Below, piece after piece: positions 23,646-35,272 of a stretch of 64,000 nucleotides of DNA. Source of the DNA: Plenodomus lindquistii (lineage: Eukaryota; Ascomycota; Dothideomycetes; Pleosporales; Leptosphaeriaceae); the NCBI GenBank assembly GCA_025504975.1, contig JANUWI010000012.1, positions 434,001-498,000 of the forward strand, read 5' to 3'. The first letter of the stretch is position 1; each line of letters starts with the position of its first letter. Under the pieces are notes generated by a model that was not told the DNA's origin, did no database searches, and saw only the letters and a list, made by a program, of their open reading frames with translations. Both the position numbers and the translations under genes were made by a program.

Positions 23646-24793
23646 ATGTCGGGGCCCGAGGCAGTCACACACTTTGTAGCATGCGTGTCGCCTGGGTCAG
23701 TCTCACGCACAACATCCGGGCTCCAGGGCGACTCTCTAGCAAACGACCTGATCGATGATCCTTGCGCTTTCCAGAATACCAAGTTCACATTTCCAAGCGG
23801 TTCCCAATGGCGTATACTAGAACCGTTATCCCCGATTCGATTTCAAATTTCCCGAAGTCCCTGTGAAGCGACACAGGTGTTCGCTGCGCGTCGCATTAAA
23901 GGAACTCCAGCTCACGACTCCGAACACGAGGAAGCCGTCATCAAAATAAAGTTCCAGTGGGTATACTGACCATCTCGCTTCTGACCTTTGGCTGATGACA
24001 GTAGGATCCGAGCGCCGAGTGAAACTTTGAAGTATCACCAAGACTGGATTGACTACGCTGAGGAAGACCTGGACGACTGGTCCGAGCTTTCGGCCCAGGA
24101 GCAGGAGGCAGTTGAAGATGCGCGCGAGTCTTTCCGTTCATGCACTAGGCCAACTACGACGCTGAGCGAAGAGGTCATGTGTGAGGTTGATGCCCTTCAG
24201 CGATTAGCTGATGTCAAGTGCCGACACGCACCCTGGCTGCTAGATGTTATGCAACAGAGGACCCAAGCTGGCACTCATCCTCGAGAAATCGTCGGAGGTT
24301 ATCTCACCCTCACGGTGATGACAAAAGTTCCCGGAACATGTCTGAGTTACAAGTATGTCTCTGGGCTATCGTGTGCGGATCGCGACAGACTCCGTGAGGA
24401 CTTCAAGGAAGCGTTGACGTAAGTCATGAAATTCACTCATTATCAGTATGCTGACCACGAACAGTGATGTATGGGGGGCTGGTGTTCAGCCTGTAGACCC
24501 TGCTTTGCGGAACCTTATCTGGGATCGCGAAGCGCGAGTATGGTAAGGATCGAAGTCACGATTCATAGGTTTATGGCTAACACCTGACTGTTAGTTACTT
24601 GATAGATTTCGAGGGTTCCGATGTTAGAGATTTGGAGACGTTCCAGCCGCGAGAGTTCACAGACGTGGCTTTCTCCTGCTGGTACCTCTCAGAGAAAGAC
24701 ATGTTCTCACAGTCATGTTACGACTGTAACTGCAATCCAGGAAACGCACTTTCGGTGTGCCATCGTTCTTTCAACACTATGGTCACTACATGA
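23646..24793 (+). CDS. Kinase-like protein C
   Basis: Four exons (23646-23956, 24005-24418, 24466-24542, 24595-24793), paralogous to A and B. Landmarks: SGSQWRIL (the Trp that is TAG in A), CEATQVF, beta3 Lys100 in AVIKIKFQ, VDALQRLAD, HAPWLLDV, VGGYLTLTVMTKVPG, catalytic loop PVDPALRNLIW with Asp and Asn kept, and CYLIDFEGSD. The final exon continues W..SEKDMF then a Cys-rich tail. Start is the first ATG; the upstream frame has no other Met. Exon 3 should be 78 nt as in A and B. A G-run at about 24474-24479 sets its length: by the line numbering I count 77, which would be a frameshift, but I cannot count this run with certainty. Function unknown; likely intracellular. Confidence 0.62.
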
Positions 24794-25192
24794 AAAGGTT
24801 GTACCGTGGTATTGTCAGGATTTCAGCATTTGCTACGGGGGCTCCAGGTCCTACAAGAAGGACGGGGCCCACATCCGCGACGAGCTTTTATCGACTTCGC
24901 GAAATTGCACTTGAGTGTCTCTGAGCAACGAAGGTGCCCAAGAGTGGTGATTACTGATGAAAATGGAGATGTAGATTTGCTGTCAGCGTTGAAGATCCCC
25001 AAATACAAGGGGGATCGCAAATGAACCGGCTCAGAGCCTCTTCTTGCGCTGTTGTTCAAGGTTCATGTATTGTTCTTTTCTAATTCGTTCCCGACCAACG
25101 GTGTACCATCGTTCTTACTCTTATCTTCCACGTGCAAATCTTCCCATAGGTCAGTCTTAGCAAGCAGTGACGTGCTGTTGTGGCAGGAGCTG
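24794..25192. other. Spacer between genes C and G
   Basis: An open frame to 25024 ends in DENGDVDLLSALKIPKYKG, which reads like protein but has no start or splice connection I can support. It may be a leftover exon of gene C or G. Confidence 0.4.
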
Positions 25193-27117
25193 ATGAGGGC
25201 ATCGCAAGCAAGCCCAAACCCTAAAATTATCATCGCTACCAACTTACACTATCCGGGGCATAGACTTCTATCACTATGTAAAGAGTGTTCACCGAACTGC
25301 GCACGAGTCGCGAACAGACCGCTCACTAAACTTGTCTTACTGAAACATCCAGAGCACGCAGATTACGTGTTTCCGCAGAAGCAAAGTCCAGCAGCTCACC
25401 CCGCTTACGCATCGACGCCTACGCAACGCGATCAAGTCGCTACTATTTTGCGGAAGTCATTCGTTAGGAGCGATCGAAGGTCATCTGAAACGAAGAGGCG
25501 CGGTCTTTGCGACAGATTGGACACGAAAATCGCACATGAGAAGATGGACCGGGCGAATGGAGCAGTCAAGCGTGGCGTGGAAGTCGATAAAAATGTCATC
25601 GCAGAACTACCTCATCGTACAGCGCGGCAGCTGGATGTCAACACCACAGGAAACATTAGCGGCGTCGTCGCAAAGCCTGAAAACGTCTCCAGAACAGATG
25701 CTCTTCCACACGTCCCGAGCCAAACGTACCACTTGGACAACATCACCTCGCCGCTTGTGCCAGTTCAGGCAGGATCTTCTTATGACATCTTGGACGTCAA
25801 TCTACGATTTCCAAACACACATTCGGCGGCGAAGAAGGGGATCCCGAAACCTGCATCTCCATCAACTGATGCAGACGTCGATCCTCCCGCTGCCGGCGTA
25901 GCAGAGTATGCGTCATCGACATCAAGCAAAGAAACAAACTTTGCCTCTGAGATAACCACGTTAGCAAGCTCGTCAAGTTCGGTACCTTCGACAAATTGTG
26001 ATCGAACGGCAGAGAAGAACGCGAGAACGATTGGCGGTACGAAGTCGCGTCACAATGAAAGCATGACGACAACATCAGGAGACGACGTGAATTCCCAGCC
26101 ACCAGTTGAAGTAACGAAATTGTGGTATCTCGGCGCACTGAAGCATTGGAAGTCATACCAGGAGGAGACCTCCGAGTATCAGAAGAGTAAGTGGCTTCAG
26201 TCATAGCCTTCTGCGCACAGTAAAGCTGACACCATGTCCCACCCCAGGCAAGGAGTACATACAAGCTTGTCACGACGCGGAGAGCTTGCTACTCGCACCA
26301 CTCAAGACCCTCCATCCCAGCGCGAAGACCAGTGACAACGGTGCGCAGCAACTCAAAGACTTTGTTCAAGAAGAAATTCTGGAGGTGGTCAACATGGTCT
26401 ACAACGAAGTATTACAAAGCCCGACGAAACAGCAAAGCTGTGATGATATTGATATGCCGGCCATTACTTTCCTAGCCGGGTCTTGCGACGACGATCTAGG
26501 CAGCGATTCTTGTACATGGAATCCAACATGGGCACTTCGCGCTATATCTGGAGATGGTGAGGAAGACACGAAGATAGTTGGACATATGGAGTACATGGAC
26601 GGCGAGCCAGGAGCCTTGACGCGAGCAATCAAAGACAGCACGAAGATGTCGTGGGGAAGTCTACGATGTGTACTTGGTAAGTGGGAAGGTTCTTTTCCAT
26701 CGATACGTCTTGCTAATTTTGCCAGGTGACATAGCGCAATCGATGTTGATGGGCGGTTTGCGCTTCGGTTTCGTCGCCACCAGCGATGAGCTCATGTTGG
26801 TCGGTCTCGCAGTCGAATCACGTACGCATACCGTGATAGAACGCCAGCCAGATCAGTTTCCTATGGAACGGTGTATCACCCTTTCCACTGAGCCGGAGAT
26901 ATGGTATTCGGATCCAATCAAGTTTACAGATCGTTGGGATCCTGAGAAGAAGTCGTTGACAGTCAGGCTTGCGCTTTTGCGCTTCTTCCATCTCGCTATG
27001 ACCTACGAGTGTCGGGTTAGCGAGGGCACGGAACCTTCACTCAAATACATCGAGAAGACGAAGGCTGGGGAGAAATACGTGCCGCAATTTCGCTTTATGT
27101 ACAGAGTAGCACGTTGA
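25193..27117 (+). CDS. Divergent PD-(D/E)XK-like protein G with long N-terminal extension
   Basis: Three exons (25193-26186, 26248-26676, 26726-27117) give 604 aa from the first in-frame ATG; the frame is open further upstream, so an extra 5' exon is possible. Residues 1-320 are hydrophilic, Ser/Thr/Ala-rich and probably disordered. From WYLGALKHWKSYQEETSEYQ on, it parallels the nuclease-like family: IVGHMEYMDG stands where D and E have VGELKF, so the ExK pair is lost. The phase-1 intron is conserved, followed by GDIAQSMLMGGLRFGFVATSDELMLV and LTVRLALLRFFHLA. So it keeps the fold-level pattern but not the catalytic residues. The longest member and the most divergent. Confidence 0.6.
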
Positions 27118-29504
27118 AAGCTTGAAGGTCTGGGGACAATTGAGGTGTTTTGACGCTGTACTGGTTGATGGGTGCTCTGGTGGCCGGGTCGTTGGCTTAC
27201 GATGTCCCCAAGCCATGTCTGAGGGGCGCAATTGCACCATCAACAAAGCCATTCTTCGACGTGTCTACTGCTCCTCACTCACTGAACGTGAAGCCCGTGT
27301 TGATTTTGGAAGCCTGGAAGGTCCAAATCGTACTCCTTGCCATCCCCTTCCGCTTACCTGAAGTTACCTGAAGTTACGTTGAAGCTTAAATAAGCATCGT
27401 ACCGACCTTACTGCCATCTCACCTAGGTGCGGTCGATTGCGGTCGCGGCGTCAGCTCCAAGATGCATGCAAGAGCTTGGCTACTCGGCGACTTCTCCGTT
27501 GCTTTGGAGAAGTCATCGCGTGATTGGCGCATCTGGCAATGGAGGCCGTACACCTCGAATTCATGAACATGAGGATAATATGGGTGCCCTTTTTTCGATG
27601 TCAGCATCGCGATAATGAAAGTGGCGAAACAAAGTTTGAGTGGTGCGTCTTGGAACTGGGTGGCCTTGACACCACATGTTGGCCCAGAAGGTGCCTCGGC
27701 TTGATGGTGACCGTTCATTGGTGAGAGACAAGTCTACGTCGTAGGACTACACTACAAAATTAGAAGAGAGTGTTGGAATACAGGCTGTCGTTCTTGTTCA
27801 CAACCATCAATTTCGATAGGTGGTAGCCTGCGTCTGAGGAGCGTCGGTCGGGGTTTCGCTGTCCATGATGTGATTGGGTCTATAGTTCAGATTTGAGATC
27901 GAGATGTCGTGCAGGAGTGCAAGATAATCTGGGGTAACTGCGCTATCTTGGAGAGCCCAGAAGACGGGATACGAACGTTGGATCGACATGTCCCATTAAT
28001 TTGGTTGGCGTCTATATAATGAGGTGATCTTGACGATCACCGAAGTGATGGAGTACAGTGCACTGCCATGGTTAGGCGCAGATGTAATTGCGGGAGGATT
28101 GATTCGCCAATCTCTAATTATACACTGGATCATGCAGACAAACTATCAAAGCCAAGCTGTTGGCTTTGTCGGGATTTGAAGATCGCATAGAACGTTGAAC
28201 TCGTGACGTGGATAGTTTTCTGGATTTCATTCGTAATAAAGTCTTGTCAGAAAAGCCATTATGCGACCAGATAGCAAATCAGCTGATGTACAGCTGTAGA
28301 GCGTCATCGATATTCTGCGTAATGACGGATACCGCAGGGCTCGCCTAAGATTCCCACGAGCAGTGCGAGGCGTCCGAACAGAACTATGAAGCCGGTCGAT
28401 CTGCCGACACATTTTCTATCCTGAGTTCGTCAGTGGTTGCAACGCTATTGCACTTAGAGTCGCTGGACGAGCGCAGCGTTTGTTTTTCATGGGACCGAGT
28501 ATGTGGAAAAAAGATGGCCAATGATTCAACAGCTACCCACCAATAAGCGAGTGCAGATCAGTTCTTACATCCAGACTTCATCTCCCCCTGATCTTGGGCC
28601 TTGAGTTCAATCGAATCGCTAGAAGAGCGCACTGTCTTGGTCATCACTAGCTGTTTCAAGCAGCTGAAAAGACCTGGAATTGATCATGCCCTTGGATCTT
28701 CCTATCCATCACAAGCTGTGGAAGCACGCCCAAGAATATGGCTGAAGCATGCCAAGGCGCTGGAGGCGATGTGCGGCAGGCGAAAGAGCGGATTCCTTGA
28801 CTATGCGGCTCGAGTGCTCAGCAGCGGTCACACGTCGACGGCAAGCAGAGCGGAGCTGTGTCCAATTCGGGTCTCTGTGGACGAGGAAAGTGGGGTGTAG
28901 CAGCGCATGAAGGTGCTGGGTACCCCGCGTCGAATCCCCACATATGATGCATATGAATTGACGACTCCTGGAACGACTGCACGTGTGGCATAATCCGGTA
29001 GAGCAGCGAAGATGGAACAAAGGGGATGGCGAGTACCGAATTTCTGTCGGCCCATGGTCTCGCGGGTGCTTCAATATCGCCGCAACGGTGACAAGCTTCT
29101 GGCGGTTGATTGGGACAAGAAGGCTTGTCCGGGCATCCTCGTTGGCTGGGGGTGGGTCTGCCAAATCCATGGCGTTCGCTCTTATGCGGGGTCTCCACGT
29201 GCCAAGGTCGACCCCAGGCTCCACTCGCCTTACTGCTTTCGGTCCACTCCGCTGCTTGCACTGGAAAATGTAGGGAAGGCTTGAAATTATGCATCTGTAC
29301 CAGACGGGATGCGTTGCCCGTGCCTCGGTACCGTCCAAACGACGGAATGCTTGGGGGGCTATTCATTTTGGCGGTCGTGCCCTGTAGCACCTACGTAGCT
29401 GAACATATATTGAGATCGCCCGGTGCTCTGACTTTTCTTATCTCGCCGTAGGAATTCACCCCTACCTTCACCCTTACACTTCTTGCCATTCGAATTCGCC
29501 TACC
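27118..29504. other. Intergenic, 2.4 kb
   Basis: No supported gene apart from one small candidate ORF at 27807-27989. Three imperfect GAAGTTACCT units occur near 27358-27385. Overlapping minus-strand ORFs of about 200 aa at 28.7-29.4 kb have no recognisable features. The 3' end is the promoter of the transporter gene. Confidence 0.5.
27807..27989 (-). CDS. Possible small protein (60 aa)
   Basis: ATG-started minus-strand ORF with a TATATA element about 25 nt upstream (28013-28018). No motifs. TATA so close to the ATG would give almost no leader, so this is weak. Confidence 0.2.
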   Translation of the reverse strand: MSIQRSYPVFWALQDSAVTPDYLALLHDISISNLNYRPNHIMDSETPTDAPQTQATTYRN

Positions 29505-31307
29505 ATGAATTCGCATGTGGTAGATCACCGCCATGATGCTGAGAAGCACTCTTCACCTTCTCTGAAGGAGAATATCGATGTCACGTCCAGCGACGGATAC
29601 GAGTGCGAGTTCACCGAACGCGAACAACGGAAGATTATTCATCGCATCGATCGAAGGCTCGTCGTAACCGTGGGAATACTCTACTGTATCTCGTTGATGG
29701 ATCGTACCAACCTGAGCGCTGCCGCTATCGCGGGGTATGTGGAAAAGTTGAGAATTGCTGTGTAACGTAAGCACTAACGGCATCTAGTATGACGGTTGAG
29801 CTGAAGCTGGGCGTTCTCCAAGGCTCTATCTCGCGCTATTCGATTGTCACAATTGTCTTCTTCGCTACTTACATCGTGTTCCAGCCGCCCGCCACGGTCA
29901 TTGTTCGATATCTTGGACCACGCACCTTTCTCTCCTTTATCGTTGTAGCATGGGGTGCAGTCATGATTGGAATGGGCTTCAGTCCAGACTACGGCACGCT
30001 TGCGGCGCTCAGAGTTGTCCTCGGAATATTGGAAGCTGGATTCTTCCCCAGCTGTGTCTATCTTCTATCAACCTGGTGTACGTATCTCGACTTATCTCGG
30101 AGATTGAGAAGGTATTGACCCCATACTAGACACTCGCTTTGATGTCGGAAAGCGATACTCGTGTTTCTACATTCTTGGAAGTCTGGCCTCGGCATGCGCA
30201 GGCATTCTGGCGTATGGACTCATGCAACTGAAAGGGCGCGAAGGCCTGAACGGCTGGAGATGTAAGTCCTTTGTACCATGTGAAGCCTGGCAAAGACGGA
30301 ATCTAATCATCTTCAAGGGATCTTCATCATCGAAGGAGCCCTGACGTGCTTTCTTGGCATCGTCGGCTACTGGGCCCTCGTCGACTTTCCCGATAAAGCC
30401 CATAAATCCTGGAAGTTCTTGAACGAGCGTGAGGCCAAGTTTATCATCAATCGTGTCGACCGGGACCGTGGTGATGCGAGACCAGAGCCCTGGTCTTTGG
30501 CCAAGTTCTTCAAGGGTGGCGCTGATCCTAAGATCTGGGGCTTCGCCATAGTATGTGTTCTTCCTGTAATCATGCTCTATGTCGCTGACTTGTTAGATCT
30601 TCTTCAACACTACCACTGTGACCTATGCTCTTGCCTACTTCCTGCCAATTATCCTGACCCAGAATATGGGCTTCGACGTCGGCGCAGCGCAGTGCCTGGT
30701 CGCTCCACCTTACGCCTTTGCCGCCATTGTCATGTTCGCGACCGGTTGGGCCGGTGATAAGTACCACCTCCGTGGTCCGATGATTGTCTTCAACATGGTA
30801 CTCTGCATAATCGGCCTTCCAATCATGGGCTTCCACAACAACGCCAATGTCAGGGTAAGAATCCTATATCATATCGTCTCTTGCTTCGGCTGCTGATATT
30901 GTGAGTAGTACTTTGGTGTGTTCCTGGTTACCGCCGGTGCCAACAGCAACGTCCCCGCAACCATGTCCTACCAAGCCAACAACATCCGAGGACAGTGGAA
31001 ACGCGCTTTCTGTTCCGCTACCTTGGTGGGCATGGGAGGAGTGGGCGGGATAGCGGGTGGTCTGGTGTTCAGGACACAAGATGCGCCAGGTTACCGTCCA
31101 GGTCTCTACGCCTGCATCGCGTGCTGCCTGCTCACCCTGGTCATTGTCGGCCTCATCACACTCAGGAGCTGGAGCTTGAACAAACGTGCAGATCGTGGAG
31201 AGATTGAGCTGGAGTACAATGATGTAAGTGTCTTGTTGATGGGTCGTGTTGCGGTACTAACGTGTTTCTAGGATGGCGACCAGAAGGGCTTCAGGTACAC
31301 TTACTAA
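29505..31307 (+). CDS. MFS transporter, allantoate/anion permease (Dal5-like ACS) family
   Basis: Seven exons (29505-29734, 29788-30077, 30130-30261, 30318-30550, 30597-30854, 30909-31223, 31272-31307) give 497 aa. After a hydrophilic N-terminus, EREQRKIIHRIDRRLV leads into TM1 and the family signature MDRTNLSAAAIAGM. Further landmarks: FFATYIVFQPPATVIVRYLGPR, LRVVLGILEAGFFPSCVYLLSTWY, RYSCFYILGSLASACAGILAYG, GWRWIFIIEGALT, and in the second half NIRGQWKRAF and MGGVGGIAGGLVF. About 12 TM helices. Relatives import allantoate, nicotinate, pantothenate or other organic anions by proton symport across the plasma membrane; the substrate cannot be told. All seven exons join in frame at canonical sites, with the last exon only 36 nt. 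Confidence 0.9.
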
Positions 31308-32596
31308 ACTTATAATAGGCCAGGAAACGACTCCGCATAAGCATTTGAATGTAGCTTAGCTACTCAATGTGTTTATATCGGATTTAGTCTTACCAAATAA
31401 TAAATTGATGCGCCATCTCACTTCATGTCTTGAGCGGTGATCGTTGAATGACCCAACAGTCTGTTCCCATATTGCGTGTACCCTCTTAAGTCTCGTTGAG
31501 CAGAATGTGAATATCATCATCCAGAAATGCGAGCAGGATTGTGATCGTATTATACATTGTGATGGTGGTGGTACAGATCAGTAATCTTGCGCTTGGGAAG
31601 GAACGCCTCGGTAGGTTGATCGACGGACACGTCCTTATAAACACAATCCTGACTGTGCCGCAATGCCTCCAAGCCACACAAGCCTTGCCGCATTGAGCCG
31701 TAAGCAATACAATTATTCTTGGCGTGCTGATCGCAATGCATCGGCGAATTCGATTTGGGAATCAACATTGGCAGTGGTGTGGCGTTTAGACTTGATGCGG
31801 AATTAGAAGAAAGTAGCCAGAACTTCACAGCTACTGTATTCCAGTTTGAGATTCCAGTCGAGAAACAGAGGTAATCAACCTTTTCGGCTGCCTATAATCT
31901 GGAAAACTTCACGGTGGCATTTGCCGGATGGTAACACGTCGATCGTTACGTGTGATGAGTGGTAGTAGCATGGGCAGACGTGGCCAAAAGATGCAGCCGA
32001 GACGTTGTACTGTACTCGCAAAATGGTGTACGAGTTTTTTACTGGGTCTTTAAAGAGGCGCTGCCACTTCCCCGTCACCGTTGTCCCATACATCCAGAAT
32101 CGGCTTCAATGCTCGTGTTTCATCAGCATGGATCTCTACGCCATTGCTAGTATAGCCGCCACATCCACTGAACAAAGTCTAGTATTTCGTAAACTCAGCG
32201 ATCAATAGCCTGTCCGCATAATCTCAGGACATAGTCTTGTGGCTAGCACACCGCACTAAAAAGACTACCAGAAGTGATTAGAATAAACGTGTATTCTCTA
32301 CAAGTAGTAAACATTATATTATATCAAATTCTAGTACCTTTATTGTCTCCCTGATAAAACATAGGCTCAAGCGTCATGCTGGTAATTTAGGATGGGGACA
32401 CAATACATACGAGCTCCTTCGTAGGGAAGGTGGGGATGGACCCTGAAATGCTAGCGCGAGAGGTCCGGTCTCCTCTCCGCTAACATCTTCAACTGATCCT
32501 CAATCATTCCGTCACTCCCTTTGCCTACAACCACATACGTTCTGTCCGTGCGTCAATATTCAAACAAGTTAGCCAGGACATCTGACTGTCTTCCAT
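31308..32596. other. Intergenic, 1.3 kb
   Basis: AT-richer than its neighbours; only short ORFs without features. Confidence 0.55.
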
Positions 32597-33981
32597 ATGA
32601 CACCTGCGAGCTCTACAAGACATTGCTCGCTCTTACTTTCGCCCAGATCTTCACTCCCAAACACGATCAGCACAGCTGCGGCTGCGGCCTATGCAGCGAA
32701 TGCTGCCGACCTTTTCGCATTCGTACAGGGTCAGAGCGTGACTCTGGACGCGAGTAGGATCGAGTACATGGCGAGACCTATTATCAATTCTGGGGGTTGT
32801 ACTAGACGCAAATTGATGATCGCTTCGATCGACAACACTGCAACAAACAGCAAGCTAAGCAACACTACACGCTGAACAATCCATGAGTTATTGCAACTTC
32901 GTGCACAGTCGAAATCTTTCGCCGAGACTTCCTGTTGAACGGTCAACAGGCTTGCAACTTCCGACAGTTAGCCGATTTTATACTACAGGTGGCCAATGCC
33001 CACCTCACGATCCTCGAATTCGTCTTCATGGTATTGCTCTATACCTTCTAGTACCAGGGCAACCTGACAAGATTTGGCAACGACGCAGGCTTTGCCCTTG
33101 TTGCAGACATTCGCAAGCAAACAAATTTGCCACAAGTAACCTGGAACGGCCTCAACGCAGCACTTCCCATGAAACAGGGGTTTCGTCGCACGGCTCGCGG
33201 CTTCTCGCCATGTCAAAACCCTGCTTGTGACAACATGACTGCGCCCAGGAACAGACGTCATGAGTTGCCAATTGGCAGTCCCGCCAGCTTCCGCAGTCTA
33301 TACGACAGGATCGACCCACTTGGCGGCTACATCTGCTACTTTTGTGCTGATACACTCCGCCCGAACGGAACCCTGCCAGACAATGCTACCTGTGAGGCAT
33401 CAAAGAAGCGCTGCCTTAGTCTCTAAATACGGAAAGCCAAGCATATCACTTGTGCTGATTGCGACATGTCGCAGTCCCAGGCCTTCATCGTAGCCCCCAG
33501 GTTCAGATGGATGAACGCTGACGACACCGTCCCAATGGAGTTGGAAGGATTTTATTGCGACACATGCAGATCGCATGTAATCAAGAACGGGACCCGCTGC
33601 AAGAGACTGGCAGATGGCAAAGTCTTCACCAAGAAGCCCACAAGCAGTGCGCCCTGCGAACATTGTGACGCACCCAGCGACAAGCACGCCGGCTCAACGA
33701 AAGGCCACTGCTATTCCAACAAAGCACAGATGCACTTGTGCGTTCACTGTCGCGAATCAATCATGAAGCGCAACTACCTCCCACTTCCTAAACACATAGT
33801 TGAACGCTGTTGCCGGGAGATGCGAGGACGAGGGGAGGACATCGTGTGTTGCAAATGCAAGGAAATCGAAGAGCGGAATCGCACCGACGATACAAAGCAC
33901 AGGACTTGTCCCGACACCGGCAAAGTCTATTGCCGCAAATGCCGCACATTTGGCGCGCACCAGCTTGCGAAGAAGAAATAG
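32597..33981 (+). CDS. Cys-rich protein with four tandem GATA-like zinc fingers
   Basis: Four exons (32597-32795, 32909-32988, 33052-33391, 33437-33981) give 387 aa; this splicing removes every in-frame stop (TGA, TAG, TAA) and links all frames. The N-terminal part (ADLFAFVQGQ, FRRDFLLNGQQACNFRQLADF) has no known motif. Then come four CxxC...CxxC units: (1) CQNPAC...YICYFC, (2) CADC...RW...FYCDTC, (3) CEHC...LCVHC, (4) CCKC...VYCRKC, each followed by a short basic helix, like the repeated GATA-type fingers seen in rapidly evolving Pezizomycotina proteins. The basic C-terminus ends AKKK. Likely zinc-binding and nuclear; DNA binding is a guess. Weak points: donor of intron 1 (GTTGTA) and the 45-nt intron 3. 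Confidence 0.55.
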
Positions 33982-35272
33982 CGGACAGATCGGCACCGCT
34001 GAAATGTTGTCACCAAGGACCCCAGATCATTATGAATCTTGTACCACGCAACATCTGTTTTAGATATGATATGGCTAAGGGACATTCTCATTTAGTGAGG
34101 AGTTCGTCATAAACAGCATAGTACTGTAGATCAAGACCATGTATCATAGCATAATCACAGCCTGAAGCGTTGTTGTTAAATTTGACCGGTCGCCTGTGTA
34201 TGCAAGTAATGCCGCATCGTAATCACAAATTGCAACGCCTTGTAGTTCCAATCTACAAAACATCACTATTTTAGTTCCTAATCTTGCTGTTTATATAACC
34301 TTCCTGCATCCACGTAGACACGCGCAGGAATAATAAGAGCAAGGAAGCACTCGTCAGACCACGACGTCCGACGACGCCACCAAAAAGGACGAGAGCGATC
34401 AACGATTGTTGTCATTCATCACGAACTATACAGCACTTATGGGCACGAAGCCTGACAGCACACGTGTCACAGGCAGCTGAACATTACATCTACCACAAGC
34501 GTGATACATTTCTTCTTCGTCGTCGCTCTGGTAATATCAGGGTCATTTGGATCTTCCTCGTCTTCGTCGTCTCGCTCAGATTTCTCGTATCCGCGCTTGC
34601 ATTTTGGAGGCGTTCAGTCATCCCCAGGGATCATCTTCTCTCTAATCACAGGCAGCAAGCCCGGCCTGTGGGGTCGCACGTGGGATCCTAGTTTTGTGCT
34701 CGATCTTTTTGCGCATTATATAGCCATCCCCTATATGGAAACAATCTTCCCGCGTTCAGCTCCAGTCATGTATACAAAGGCGCTGTCTCCAGTGTGCTAG
34801 TCGAAGTACTCGTAGCCGCTATTAGATATGACATTTGTGACGCGCGTTAGGACTTTCGTCAAAGACTCGCGAGCTGGTTATTGCTGGCCCTGCGGAGCTG
34901 GGCGTCTCGGAGGGGGAGGGGGCATTGGGGGGTGCGTGCGCTTTACCTCCTCCACACTCTCGTTGGACTGCGAGCGAGCTGCATTTTGTCCCATGGGTGC
35001 CGAACGCGCGCTGCTTGCACGAAGTAGACTTGTCTTCCACTTCATTGTTACTCTCTTGCCACGTGAGAGCGTCAACCAGGCTTGTAGGCGAGCGGGCGGG
35101 TCGTTGGAATGGACGAAGGTTGCGTCATCTGGACGAGGTTCTCCTGTTGTGTGACCGGGTCGCTATAACCTTGACTCATGCATATACAAGATGTTCCGGT
35201 ATGACTGCGTCTGGCTGCTCTCTTGTGGCCCAAAATTGTCCAGAAAAGCCAAGCCGAAGGGGATCAGTTGAA
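33982..35272. other. Intergenic, 1.3 kb
   Basis: No supported gene. A minus-strand frame from about 35430 to 35163 is acidic (KKEASDRKEEEGPDGD) and looks coding, but I could not link it to the neighbouring gene in frame. Confidence 0.4.

Noticed and set aside
14010..27117. A transposon or Starship-type mobile element carrying the gene island
   Set aside because: I found no transposase, tyrosine recombinase, terminal repeats or target-site duplication around the island.
28709..29390. Two overlapping minus-strand ORFs of about 190-210 aa upstream of the MFS gene
   Set aside because: Different frames of the same DNA with no recognisable domain; likely chance.
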